This document shows positions 1-6,272 of a stretch of 9,899 nt of DNA, piece by piece. The position numbers and the translations under genes were made by a program. The stretch spans positions 1 through 9,899 of the forward strand of contig JAHELX010000185.1 in assembly GCA_024643945.1 (NCBI GenBank), given 5' to 3'. Below the pieces are notes generated by a model. The model did no database searches and had not been told where the DNA came from. It was given only the letters and a program-made list of their open reading frames with translations. Within the stretch, counting starts at the first letter, position 1; each line of letters opens with the position of its first letter. The stretch is from Anaerolineales bacterium. GTDB taxonomy: Bacteria > Chloroflexota > Anaerolineae > 4572-78 > NAK82.

Positions 1-565
1 TCGCGATCACCACGCCGGTGGTCGTCGTCTTGGTGTCGACGAGCCGGAGAGCGGCGAATGCACTGCCATCGGTGAAGAGACGGCGCCCCGATCCCAGAAC
101 GAGCGGGTGGATCAGGAGCACGTACTGGTCAACCAGGTTGTGCTGCATAAGCGTCCGGACCAGCTCGCCGCTGCCCAGCACCACGATACCCTTACCCGGC
201 TGCGCCTTGAGCCCGGCCACCGCTTCCGGCACGTCGCCCTTGAGCAGGGTCGAGTTGCTCCACGCCAGGGGCTCCTTCAGCGTCGTCGAGGCAACGTACT
301 TTTGGGTGTTGTTGAGCACCTCTGTGAAGGGATTGCCCGTTCGGTTGGGCCAGACAGCGTACAAGTCCTCGTAGGTCCGCCGCCCCAGCAGCAGGCCGCC
401 GGTAGAAGCCATGCTTTCCCCGGCCGCGCGGCCCAGGACCGGGTCGGCGTAGGGCGTCGCCCAGCCGCCGTGCCGGAAGCCTCCACGCAGGTCTTCGTCG
501 CGCCGGCCTGGCGCCTGCATAACCCCGTCGAGCGTCAGACTTTCGAATACGATGATGTTGCTCAT
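1..565 (-). CDS. RibD_C/DHFR-like family protein, 3' end cut by window
   Basis: The gene runs off the window start; 188 codons are visible and only the last few residues are likely missing. It begins MSNIIVFESLTLDGVMQAPG, the usual N-terminal strand and T-L-D-G loop of the RibD C-terminal-domain (PF01872) reductase-like family. Further marks are GRRTYE (residues 61-66), KYVASTTL (89-96) and the NADP-loop-like stretch from GSGELV (131-136) through LVDQYVLLIHPLVLGSGRRLF (144-164). These are small cytosolic proteins resembling the reductase domain of riboflavin biosynthesis; the family name says dihydrofolate reductase, but substrates are mostly unknown and this is not FolA. The start is fixed by AGGA seven bases before the ATG. 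It is nearest in architecture to the DHFR-like gene at 6722-7294 (extended GGW loop after residue 27). It follows the gene at 652-1269 after 86 nt without a clear promoter. Family call firm, reaction unknown. Confidence 0.9.
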   Translation of the reverse strand, partial: MSNIIVFESLTLDGVMQAPGRRDEDLRGGFRHGGWATPYADPVLGRAAGESMASTGGLLLGRRTYEDLYAVWPNRTGNPFTEVLNNTQKYVASTTLKEPLAWSNSTLLKGDVPEAVAGLKAQPGKGIVVLGSGELVRTLMQHNLVDQYVLLIHPLVLGSGRRLFTDGSAFAALRLVDTKTTTTGVVIA

Positions 566-651
566 TTCAAGTTCCTTTCTACGATGTTTTCGCGATCATT
601 AGCTTCACGAGGATGCGCTTGCTTCTGGGGACCAAAGTGAAACGCACCCCT

Positions 652-1269
652 TCACGACTTTAGGACGCGAAATGTGAGATGTGTGACCCCGCGCGCCTCA
701 ACAACCTGCATGCATTCGAGTTCAATTGGCTCAGGGTTGAGGTGGTCAAACAGTCGCACACCGCCACCCAGCAGCACCGGCACCAGGTCGATAGTGATTT
801 CGTCGAGCAGTCCGGCCTTGAGGCACTGCTGCGTGATGCTCGCGGCGCCGACAGTAACGTTCTTATTCCCGGCGATTTTTTGGGCTTGTGCCACGGCACT
901 TTCGACGCCATCGCTGACGAAGGTGAAGACCGAATCTTTCCCCGCCCATTCTTGGGGGATGCTATGGGTCACGACCACCACCGGGACATCCAGAGGGTGT
1001 CTGCCACCCCATGCATGGGCGATGTCGAATGTCCTGCGGCCCGTCACCAGCGCGCCTAGCGTGGGCATCATGTCTCGAAGATGCGCGGCACTCACGGCTG
1101 AAACCTTACTCGTCATCGTACCACTGGGCCATTCAAAGTCGGTGTCGCCGCTAGAGTACCACTCAAAAAGGTGCTCACCGCCGTCGCCCAGGGGGTTTTC
1201 GGGGCCATCGTTCGGCCCGGCGATAAACCCATCCAGTGACATGGATAAGCGGACTATCACTTTTCCCAC
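652..1269 (-). CDS. RibD_C/DHFR-like family protein (long variant)
   Basis: This 205-residue protein starts MGKVIVRLSMSLDGFIAGPN, with the S-L-D-G-F-I-A-G-P signature of the RibD C-terminal-domain family. GRRTFD lies at 77-82, a T-V-G-A-A segment at 139-143 replaces the usual G-S-A NADP loop, and LLDEITIDLVPVLLGGGVRLF covers 154-174. It is 15-20 residues longer than the sister proteins here because of a GDGGEHLFEW insertion around residues 28-37, placing it in the long subclass often annotated as dihydrofolate reductase or deaminase-reductase. It is a presumed cytosolic NAD(P)H-dependent oxidoreductase of unknown substrate. The start is GTG; a good GGAAGGA lies 9 nt upstream and the next in-frame ATG would remove the conserved first strand. 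It sits 100 nt after the VOC gene at 1370-1774 and may share its transcript. Confidence 0.9.
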   Translation of the reverse strand: MGKVIVRLSMSLDGFIAGPNDGPENPLGDGGEHLFEWYSSGDTDFEWPSGTMTSKVSAVSAAHLRDMMPTLGALVTGRRTFDIAHAWGGRHPLDVPVVVVTHSIPQEWAGKDSVFTFVSDGVESAVAQAQKIAGNKNVTVGAASITQQCLKAGLLDEITIDLVPVLLGGGVRLFDHLNPEPIELECMQVVEARGVTHLTFRVLKS

Positions 1270-1369
1270 TCTATATGTCCTTCCATTAAATCGTCAAAAA
1301 GAATCCCAGGCTGACGCGAATTGCAAGCCTAGGCCGAAGCCGACCGCTCGCTTCGTTCACGTCCCATTA

Positions 1370-1774
1370 TCACGGGAACGGATTCAAAGGAGATTTGTCG
1401 CCCACGAACCAGATGTGCCCGAACGGATCAATGAACGCTCCCTGCCGATGAGTCCCCCATGGCCTTTGGTGGTCCTGGATGTCAAGGTTGGCCTTCGCGC
1501 CCGCTTCCAAGGCGCGGGCGATGAATGTGTCAGGGTCGTCGCAGAATACTTCGACTCTCGTGGAAGTGATACCAAGCTTCGCCGGGCTCTCCCACCCGTT
1601 GTTGGCCGGCTCACCCAGGAAGAAGGACGCACCTGCAATCTCCATGCCGACGACCGATCCCAAGCTCCACAGTTCCTTCGCGCCGAGAGCATGCTTGTAC
1701 CAAGCGGCTGCCGTCGGCGCATCGGCAACCGCAAGCATCACGGATATGACTGTCCCACTCACCTGCGATGTCAC
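1370..1774 (-). CDS. VOC superfamily (glyoxalase/bleomycin-resistance fold) protein
   Basis: The product has 134 residues, normal for a single two-module VOC protein. It opens MTSQVSGTVISVMLAVADAP, followed by an A-A-A-W-Y helix (22-26) and two paired beta-alpha-beta-beta-beta units. RPWGTHRQGAFIDPFGHIWF (104-123) is the typical second-module ending of the PhnB-like/glyoxalase subgroup, with His120 before I-W a candidate metal or substrate ligand. VOC proteins range from glyoxalase to dioxygenase, epimerase and antibiotic-binding proteins, so function cannot be assigned. The GTG start is chosen because AAGGAG stands 7 nt upstream. The frame is open a further 40 codons upstream (to 1894), but that extension is basic and does not resemble VOC N-termini. 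It lies between two DHFR-like genes. Confidence 0.86.
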   Translation of the reverse strand: MTSQVSGTVISVMLAVADAPTAAAWYKHALGAKELWSLGSVVGMEIAGASFFLGEPANNGWESPAKLGITSTRVEVFCDDPDTFIARALEAGAKANLDIQDHQRPWGTHRQGAFIDPFGHIWFVGDKSPLNPFP

Positions 1775-1900
1775 GATGGTCTCCTTTCTGGGCACGCGCA
1801 CCTTTACAACGCTACTACGTGCTCGCTCAAGATCGCCCACACCTTCGGCGGAGCGAAGGGAATGGCGATTAGGCTTAGATAATACCACTTTCATCGGCGG

Positions 1901-2461
1901 TCACTGTGTATCCAATTGGTAGCAAAGTAGAACGTTCCCGGAACGAAACACCCTGGTGTTAACAAGTTTCAAATATAGCTTATCCTGGATGCCTTTGAAC
2001 AACGGTTGACCGCTGCCCAAGACGACCGGATTCACCATGACCCGGTATTCGTCAATCAGACCAAGGTTCGTCAAGGTGGATGCCAGATCGGCGCTACCGA
2101 ACAGCAGCCAGTCCTGGCCGGGTTGCTGTTTGAGTTTCGAGATTTCCTCCGCGATATTTCCTTTCACCAGTCGCGTGTTGTTCCATTCCACCCGTTCGAG
2201 TGTTCTGGAAAAGACGATTTTCGGCAGCGTGTTCATCTTGTCTGCGACGATCGGATCGTTCGTCCTCGCCATATCGGTTGGCCAATAACTTGCCATGCCT
2301 TGATACGTCGCTCGTCCAAACAAAAGACCGTCCGCTGCATTCAACTGGGCGATGGCAAATTCATTGAATTCTTCATCCACGTGATGCCAGTCTATTTCTC
2401 CGTTTGGTCCCGCGAAGAAGCCATCCAGCGTTGCCATATCGAATAGAATTACTTTTCTCAT
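1901..2461 (-). CDS. RibD_C/DHFR-like family protein
   Basis: The 186-residue protein begins MRKVILFDMATLDGFFAGPN, then EIDWHHVDEEF (22-32), the acidic D-W-H segment of this subclass. FGRATYQGM (48-56), KIVFSRTLERVEWNNT (81-96) and FGSADLASTLTNLGLIDEYR (121-140) follow, the last being the NADP-loop-like glycine/serine segment and adjoining helix. VNPVVLGSGQPLF (143-155) closes the fold. All hallmark blocks of the RibD C-terminal-domain family are present, so it should fold and probably bind NADP(H); the substrate is unknown. The ATG is preceded by AAGGGGAATTCGA. It is 86 nt from the DHFR-like gene upstream (2548-3117), with which it shares the D-W-H and S-K/R-T-L-E-R-V blocks, consistent with an old duplication. 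Confidence 0.92.
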   Translation of the reverse strand: MRKVILFDMATLDGFFAGPNGEIDWHHVDEEFNEFAIAQLNAADGLLFGRATYQGMASYWPTDMARTNDPIVADKMNTLPKIVFSRTLERVEWNNTRLVKGNIAEEISKLKQQPGQDWLLFGSADLASTLTNLGLIDEYRVMVNPVVLGSGQPLFKGIQDKLYLKLVNTRVFRSGNVLLCYQLDTQ

Positions 2462-2547
2462 TCGAATTCCCCTTGCTTATCTGGCATTGGAGAATCTCCT
2501 AACATAAACGTTTCCTCGACTGGTATCGCCCCGTCGTGGCGGAGCCG

Positions 2548-3117
2548 CTATTGCCCCTCGTCTGCACGCTGGTAGCGGAGGTAAACGACCCCGGAACCGA
2601 AGGTGCGCGTTTCAGCCAGCCGCACCTTGATCTTGTCGCCCGAGGCCAGGAACATGGGCGTGCCGCCCCCCACGACAACCGGATGAACGAAAAGCCGGTA
2701 TTCGTCGATCAAGCCGAGACGCATGACGGTTGAAGCGATGTGAGCACCGCCGACAACCATGTCTTTGCCGGGCTGCGCTTTCAGCTTCGTGATCTCTTCG
2801 GCGATGTCCTCCCGAGCCAGCCTGGCGTTGCCTTGGACCCGTTCGAGGGTCTTCGAAAACACGATCTTGCGTATCTGCTTCCAGATACGTGCAAATTCGA
2901 GTACGTAGTCCGGCTGCGACGGGTCTTGATCCGCCGTTTCCCAGTAGATCATGGCTTCATACATCCGCCGTCCGTACAGGTGCGTGTCTACCGCGCGCTG
3001 CTGCTCGTTGACGAACCTGTGCAGCTCCTCGTCGATGATGTGCCAGTCCAGCTCGCGGTTCGGCCCCTCGATCATGCCATCGAGCGACACGAAGGGCGAG
3101 TAGATCACTTTTCTCAT
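2548..3117 (-). CDS. RibD_C/DHFR-like family protein, last gene of the BNR-MoaD group
   Basis: This 189-residue protein has MRKVIYSPFVSLDGMIEGPN, then ELDWHIIDEEL (22-32), YGRRMYEAM (48-56), RKIVFSKTLERVQGN (83-97), VGGAHIASTVMRLGLIDEYR (122-141) and FVHPVVVGGGTPMF (143-156). These are the standard blocks of the RibD C-terminal-domain family; the GGA of residues 123-125 replaces GSA. The ATG has AAAGGGGGAATAAAC in front. It begins 13 nt after the stop of the MoaD-like gene, so cotranscription with that gene and the BNR-repeat gene is very likely. Its 3' third is duplicated as a decayed copy at 5409-5558. Base composition is GC-rich at third positions, like the BNR-repeat and YCII genes and unlike several VOC genes here. 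The reductase substrate is unknown. Confidence 0.92.
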   Translation of the reverse strand: MRKVIYSPFVSLDGMIEGPNRELDWHIIDEELHRFVNEQQRAVDTHLYGRRMYEAMIYWETADQDPSQPDYVLEFARIWKQIRKIVFSKTLERVQGNARLAREDIAEEITKLKAQPGKDMVVGGAHIASTVMRLGLIDEYRLFVHPVVVGGGTPMFLASGDKIKVRLAETRTFGSGVVYLRYQRADEGQ

Positions 3118-3130
3118 GTTTATTCCCCCT

Positions 3131-3427
3131 TTAACCGCCGGCCAGCGCCCCCACGATCAGAAAAGGTTCTGCGCCGGTTACGACGGCGTCGGGCAAGGGC
3201 GTGTCCGGCGACTCATGGGACCAATCCTCCTCGCAGGCGAAGAAGCGGATAAACGGCCGCCGTTCCTGGGTGACGTGGTCGCGCATCGTCCCGCGCAGCA
3301 TGGGATACTCTGCCTCCAGTGCATCCAGGACCGAACGCTGGGTAACCGGCCCCTCAATCTCAAGCGTCACCTTGCTGTTGACGCCCGCCAGCCTGCGCAG
3401 ATGCGCAGGAAGTATAACCTGGATCAT
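3131..3427 (-). CDS. MoaD/ThiS-like ubiquitin-fold small protein
   Basis: The product is a 98-residue beta-grasp protein starting [15 protein letters not shown], with a hydrophobic first strand, VTLEIEG (20-26), the helix [15 protein letters not shown] (32-46) and a C-terminal [10 protein letters not shown]. The terminal Gly-Gly is the feature that in MoaD, ThiS and related ubiquitin-like proteins is adenylated and thiocarboxylated by an E1-like enzyme. That supports a sulfur-carrier or modifier type of molecule, but no E1-like (MoeB/ThiF), molybdopterin or thiamine gene is in the window. It is slightly longer than MoaD, with a loop about residues 54-80. Its ATG overlaps the stop of the BNR-repeat gene as ATGA, and AGGTG lies inside that gene, so translation is probably coupled. 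The partner may be the BNR-repeat protein itself; this is inference. Confidence 0.83.
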   Translation of the reverse strand: MIQVILPAHLRRLAGVNSKVTLEIEGPVTQRSVLDALEAEYPMLRGTMRDHVTQERRPFIRFFACEEDWSHESPDTPLPDAVVTGAEPFLIVGALAGG

Positions 3428-4539
3428 GGCAGCACCTGGACTTCGACAGACAGCACGGCCGGCAGATCACGGACGATGGGCGCCCAGTTGTCACCAGAAT
3501 CGGCTGATGCATACACCTGCCCGCCGGTGGTGCCAAAATAAACGCCGCACGCATCGAGCGGGTCTACAGCTAGGGCGCTGCGCAGCACGTTGACATAGCA
3601 GTTGCTTTCCGGCAAACCTTTGGTGAGTGCCTGCCACTCGTTCCCGCCCGTCCGGCTGCGGTACACGCGCAGTTTCCCATCGGGCGGATAATGCTCCGAG
3701 TCGCTCTTGATCGGAATAACGTAGATGGTGTCCGGCTCGTGCGCATGCACGGCAATCGGGAACCCAAAGTCGCTCGGCAAGTTACCGCTGACCTCAACCC
3801 ACGCCTCGCCGGCGTCGTCGCTGCGCATGACGTCCCAGTGCTTCTGCATGAACAGCACGGCCGGACGCGAGTGGTGCATCGCCATACTGTGAACGCAGTG
3901 ACCGACCTCGGCCTTGGGGTCAGGCAGCTCAGACCCGGACTTCAGACCGCGGTTCACCGGCTGCCATGTCTGGCCGCCATCGTCGGTGCGGAACGCGCCT
4001 GCGGCCGAGATGGCGACAAAAATCCGGTCCGGATCGCTCGGATCCAGAAGGATGGTATGCAGACACATCCCCCCGGCGCCTGGTTGCCAGAGGTGTCCCT
4101 TGACACTGCGCAGCCCGGGCAGCTCCTGCCACGTCTTCCCACCGTCGCTCGAGCGGAACAAAGCGGCGTCTTCCACGCCGGCGTAGACTGTATCCGGATC
4201 GGTCAGAGAGGGTTCGAGATACCAGACGCGCTTGAATTCACAAGGGTGCTGGGTGCCGTCGTACCATTGGTGTGTACCGGGGACGCCGTCGTATACAAAC
4301 TCATTGCCCACCGGCTCCCACGTTTTGCCGCCATCGTCGGAGCGCTGGATCAGTTGCCCGAACCAGCCGCTGGATTGCGACGCATACAGCCGATTGGGAT
4401 CGGCGGGTGACCCCTTGAGGTGGTAAATCTCCCAGCCCCCGAAATGAGGCCCACTGATGTCCCACTCTTGGCGTTTCCCGTCAGAAGTCAGAATGAACGC
4501 GCCTTTGCGTGTACCAACTAATAGTCGTACGCTGCTCAT
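3424..4539 (-). CDS. BNR/Asp-box repeat beta-propeller protein (sialidase-like fold)
   Basis: The 371-residue protein carries six recurring Asp-box-like motifs: SDDGGKTW (67-74), SSDGGKTW (130-137), TDDGGQTW (185-192), SDDAGEAW (240-247), SRTGGNEW (295-302) and SADSGDNW (345-352). Spacing of about 50-63 residues fits one per propeller blade, so a six-bladed beta-propeller is expected. The protein starts [20 protein letters not shown] with no signal peptide or membrane segment, so it is probably cytosolic, unlike secreted sialidases. Database names such as exo-alpha-sialidase or glycosyl hydrolase reflect the fold only. I do not see an arginine triad that would support sialidase activity, and catalysis is unproven. 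Conserved blocks such as HFGGWEIYH and HPCEF suggest a ligand site. The ATG follows AAGGAG by 9 nt. It overlaps the MoaD-like gene by 4 nt and follows the YCII gene after 73 nt that hold a perfect hairpin. Confidence 0.88.
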   Translation of the reverse strand: MSSVRLLVGTRKGAFILTSDGKRQEWDISGPHFGGWEIYHLKGSPADPNRLYASQSSGWFGQLIQRSDDGGKTWEPVGNEFVYDGVPGTHQWYDGTQHPCEFKRVWYLEPSLTDPDTVYAGVEDAALFRSSDGGKTWQELPGLRSVKGHLWQPGAGGMCLHTILLDPSDPDRIFVAISAAGAFRTDDGGQTWQPVNRGLKSGSELPDPKAEVGHCVHSMAMHHSRPAVLFMQKHWDVMRSDDAGEAWVEVSGNLPSDFGFPIAVHAHEPDTIYVIPIKSDSEHYPPDGKLRVYRSRTGGNEWQALTKGLPESNCYVNVLRSALAVDPLDACGVYFGTTGGQVYASADSGDNWAPIVRDLPAVLSVEVQVLP

Positions 4540-4564
4540 ATCCTATGTCTCCTTAGATTTGATT

Positions 4565-4601
4565 TCAGGTGACAGTCACTTTAGAAGTGACTGTCACCTG
4601 A
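4565..4601. repeat. Perfect 17-bp inverted repeat, REP-like hairpin
   Basis: Arms at 4565-4581 and 4585-4601 are perfectly complementary around the three-base loop TAG. Each arm itself contains the near-palindrome GTGACAGTCAC. It lies between the YCII stop and the BNR-repeat start, ending 25 nt before that ATG. There is no T-run after the hairpin in the direction of transcription, so a classical intrinsic terminator is unlikely. A dispersed REP-type element, a transposon end, or an RNA-processing/stability hairpin fits better. Only one copy is in the window. Confidence 0.8.
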
Positions 4602-4612
4602 GAACTCCTACT

Positions 4613-5035
4613 TCACTTCGCGTTTGCAGCAACTTGCGCGCGCAGGCGCTCCTCTTGCTCCCGAAGTTCGGGCGTGAATTCGTCCCCGAAGTCCTCCGGC
4701 TCGAACACCTGCCGAAGCTCAAGCTCCACCCCGCCTCCGAAGGGCGCGCGCTTCATCCAGTCGATCGCCTCTTGCTTCGACTTGACCTGGATCAGCCAGA
4801 ATCCGGCGATCAGTTCCTTCGACTCGGTGAACGGCCCGTCAGTCACCGTCGTCTTCCCATCCGAGAACTTGATGCGCGCCCCTTTCGAGGTTGGGTGAAG
4901 GCCCTCGCCCGCCAGCAGCACGCCGGCCTTCACCATCTCCTCGTTGAACTTGCCCATCTCGGCGAAAATCTTCTCGTCCGGGAGAACCCCTGCCTCGGAC
5001 TCCTCGCTGGCTGGAACCATGACCATAAATCGCAT
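4613..5035 (-). CDS. YCII-family protein with DGPF motif
   Basis: The 140-residue protein MRFMVMVPASEESEAGVLPD has the helix EKIFAEMGKFNEEMVKAG (21-38), then GEGLHP (43-48) and VTDGPFTESKELIAGFWLIQ (64-83). DGPF at 66-69 is the hallmark of the YCII-related (DUF/PF03795) branch that commonly sits beside group ECF42 sigma factors. EAIDWMKRAP (89-98) and an acidic, Glu-rich tail to residue 140 follow. YCII proteins have a ferredoxin-like fold with a proposed active-site His/Asp, and this subgroup has no known reaction. No sigma-factor gene is in the window, so this copy is orphaned here. The ATG is fixed by AAAGGAGATG 7 nt upstream. The frame is open for 71 codons further (to 5248), but that extension is the decayed DUF3224-like gene, not part of this protein. 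Confidence 0.9.
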   Translation of the reverse strand: MRFMVMVPASEESEAGVLPDEKIFAEMGKFNEEMVKAGVLLAGEGLHPTSKGARIKFSDGKTTVTDGPFTESKELIAGFWLIQVKSKQEAIDWMKRAPFGGGVELELRQVFEPEDFGDEFTPELREQEERLRAQVAANAK

Positions 5036-5170
5036 TTTCACATCTCCTTTTGGTTGTAGTTTAGAGCCGGGCCACCGGGCCGATCCGGTCCGCTGTGAAC
5101 CCCCGCTCTGTATATTTGTCGAATAAGACTCCCCAAAATCGACATCAATTGTCCTAAATTGTGGATCCTT

Positions 5171-5365
5171 CTGTTCAACCGCAACATAACCGGCTGAGTC
5201 CGCGGCATTCGACCTCACGCTCAACATTTCACCCAGGCTTTCTGCCACAAGATCTCCCTTGAATGTCTTGGTGATTGACAGTCAATCAAGGCGAACTCCT
5301 GCGCTGCCCTTCGCGAAAGGTTCAAGCGGTTGAAGACTTACTACAAATTCACCCCTGGCTCTCAC
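5171..5365 (-). pseudogene. DUF3224-like gene remnant with in-frame stop
   Basis: Reading from a GTG at 5365, with AAGGAG 8 nt upstream, the translation begins VRARGEFVVSLQPLEPFAKG. It reaches a TGA at codon 28 (5282-5284) and continues LSITKTFKGDLVAESLGEML and then SAGYVAVEQ. This matches from memory the N-terminal half of DUF3224 proteins (avidin-related beta-barrels of about 130 residues: GEF..., SI.KTFHGDL, GEML, GSAGYVA.E). The stop stands where such proteins often have an Arg codon, consistent with a CGA-to-TGA transition. After codon 65 the similarity ends, and the expected V-T-G-T-L-x-G-R-x-G-S-F block is absent, although the frame stays open into the YCII gene. A second GTG at 5248 with AAGGGAG could start a fragment, but I judge the gene dead. 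Family recognition is by eye only. Confidence 0.7.
5272..5288. repeat. Short dyad TGATTGA-CAG-TCAATCA
   Basis: A 7-bp perfect dyad with a 3-base centre lies inside the DUF3224-like remnant and includes its in-frame TGA. It shares the core TGACAGTCA with the hairpin at 4565-4601. It probably arose by chance within decayed coding sequence. Confidence 0.4.
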
Positions 5366-5408
5366 GTTCCTTGCTCCTTTGGTATGTTTTGTCCCCTTGA
5401 GCGAGCCG

Positions 5409-5558
5409 CTATTGCCCCTCACCCGCACGCCGGTAGCGGAGATAAACGACCCCGGAACCGAAGGTGCGTGTGAACAAGCCCCAGCTTGATCATATCAGCC
5501 ATCCTCGGGAAGAAGGGCGTGCCACTCCCCGGGACAACCGGATGAATGAAAAGCAGGT
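5409..5558 (-). pseudogene. Decayed 3' fragment of a DHFR-like gene, copy related to 2548-3117
   Basis: This is a broken duplicate of the 3' end of the DHFR-like gene at 2548-3117. With no gap in alignment, 5403-5420 is identical to 2542-2559 and a 26-base block at 5443-5468 is identical to 2582-2607; the bases between differ at about five positions. Translation on the minus strand gives LLFIHPVVPGSGTPFF, as in the intact FVHPVVVGGGTPMF. A two-base deletion near 5469 then shifts the frame. In the restored frame it reads TFGSGVVYLRYRRAGEGQ and stops at TAG 5409-5411, against TFGSGVVYLRYQRADEGQ in the intact gene. The N-terminal three quarters are missing: upstream of about 5558 no reductase block is recognisable. 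The identity extends six bases past the stop, so the duplication included flanking DNA. Confidence 0.85.
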
Positions 5559-5593
5559 GTCGCCAGATCCGGCGGTCCAGATACAGTTCTGGC

Positions 5594-5644
5594 CTTGGCG
5601 CAGGCGTAGTCAAAGAAGCCCCGCCCCGGCCCGCCTGCGCCAAG
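5594..5644. repeat. 13-bp perfect inverted repeat after the PhnB-like gene
   Basis: CTTGGCGCAGGCG at 5594-5606 is the exact reverse complement of 5632-5644, with a 25-base GC-rich spacer. It begins 11 nt after the stop of the PhnB-like gene at 5656-6084, so it would fold at the 3' end of that message. No T-tract follows, so it is not a standard intrinsic terminator; it could be a processing hairpin or part of a decayed element. Confidence 0.6.
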
Positions 5645-5655
5645 CCCGTGGCTAC

Positions 5656-6084
5656 TTATGGTTGTTGGTTATAGTCGTAACTGACCATCCACTGAATGCC
5701 AAACCTGTCGGTAAGCATGCCAAAGTAAGACCCCCAAAAAGCCTTTTCGAGGGGCATGGTCACCTGCCCGCCGGCTGAAAGTCCGTTGAATACACGGGTT
5801 GCTTCTGCTTCGCTTTCGGTGCTAATTGAAATGGAAGAATTGTTGCCAGTTGTTGTGGGTCCCATGGCTGCCGGTCTGTCGCTGCCCATTAGAACAGTTG
5901 CTTGTCCGATGGGTAAAGCAATGTGCATGATTTTTTCGCCTTCACTGGCATCCATTTGGTACTCGGCAGGCACATCTTTAAATCGCATTTGGGCCGCAAA
6001 TTCGCCGCCAAATACCGATTGGTAAAAATTGAATGCTTCTTCGCAGTTACCGCTAAAGTTCAAGTAAGGATTTACGGCTTTCAT
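5656..6084 (-). CDS. PhnB-like VOC superfamily protein
   Basis: The protein has 142 residues, MKAVNPYLNFSGNCEEAFNF, with the YLNF-x-G-N-C-E-E-A-F-x-F-Y start, FGGEF (25-29) and KIMHIALPIG (51-60). WGSYFGMLTDRFGIQWM (117-133) is the second-module ending typical of the PhnB/3-demethylubiquinone-9 3-methyltransferase-like branch of the VOC superfamily. Despite that database name these are not methyltransferases by fold, and PhnB has no settled activity. The motif order and A/T-rich codon use resemble copies common in Bacteroidota, so it may be a recent arrival relative to the GC-rich genes to its left. The ATG has GAAAGGAAATAAAAA in front. It is isolated: 188 nt from the gene upstream and 620 nt of fossil DNA before the YCII gene. 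Confidence 0.9.
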   Translation of the reverse strand: MKAVNPYLNFSGNCEEAFNFYQSVFGGEFAAQMRFKDVPAEYQMDASEGEKIMHIALPIGQATVLMGSDRPAAMGPTTTGNNSSISISTESEAEATRVFNGLSAGGQVTMPLEKAFWGSYFGMLTDRFGIQWMVSYDYNQQP

Positions 6085-6272
6085 TTTTTATTTCCTTTCG
6101 TTTTGTGAAATGTTCTTAATATGTCGCCCCCTGCGATCATGGCCAGTTTATGGTTAGCAGTTCAGGTTGTCCCATTCGACGTCTGCCCTGCCTGCGGCTA
6201 ATCTACGCCATTTAGCCTACTTTAGGATGCGGAAACGAGGACTCGTTATGCCCGCAGCAATAAAATTCTACC
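6085..6272. other. Intergenic 188 bp, nothing recognised
   Basis: Both strands were read in all frames between the VOC gene at 6273-6641 and the PhnB-like gene. All frames are interrupted and show no family I recognise. The 3' part (about 6085-6105 on the minus strand) is an A-rich leader with the Shine-Dalgarno site of the PhnB-like gene. No convincing -35/-10 pair was found. Confidence 0.5.

Noticed and set aside
674..1882. Long plus-strand open frame of 402 codons
   Set aside because: It runs antisense through the DHFR-like and VOC genes, has no recognisable domain and no ribosome binding site, and its residue mix is that of a shadow of a GC-rich gene.
1370..1894. VOC protein extended to an ATG at 1894
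   Set aside because: The extra 40 residues are basic and unlike VOC N-termini, and a good Shine-Dalgarno site directs the start to the GTG at 1774.
3691..4410. Plus-strand open frame of 239 codons
   Set aside because: It is antisense to the BNR-repeat gene, whose six regularly spaced Asp-box motifs show clearly which strand is coding.
3424..4539. Functional sialidase
   Set aside because: Asp-boxes mark the propeller fold, not activity; no signal peptide and no recognisable catalytic Arg triad, Tyr/Glu pair or FRIP motif was seen.
4565..4601. Intrinsic terminator of the YCII gene
   Set aside because: The hairpin is strong but lacks a U-tract on the downstream side, and the BNR-repeat gene's start is only 25 nt away.
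4613..5248. YCII protein extended by 71 residues at its N-terminus
   Set aside because: The extension is the remainder of a DUF3224-like gene; a strong AAAGGAGATG site stands before the ATG at 5035, where family similarity begins.
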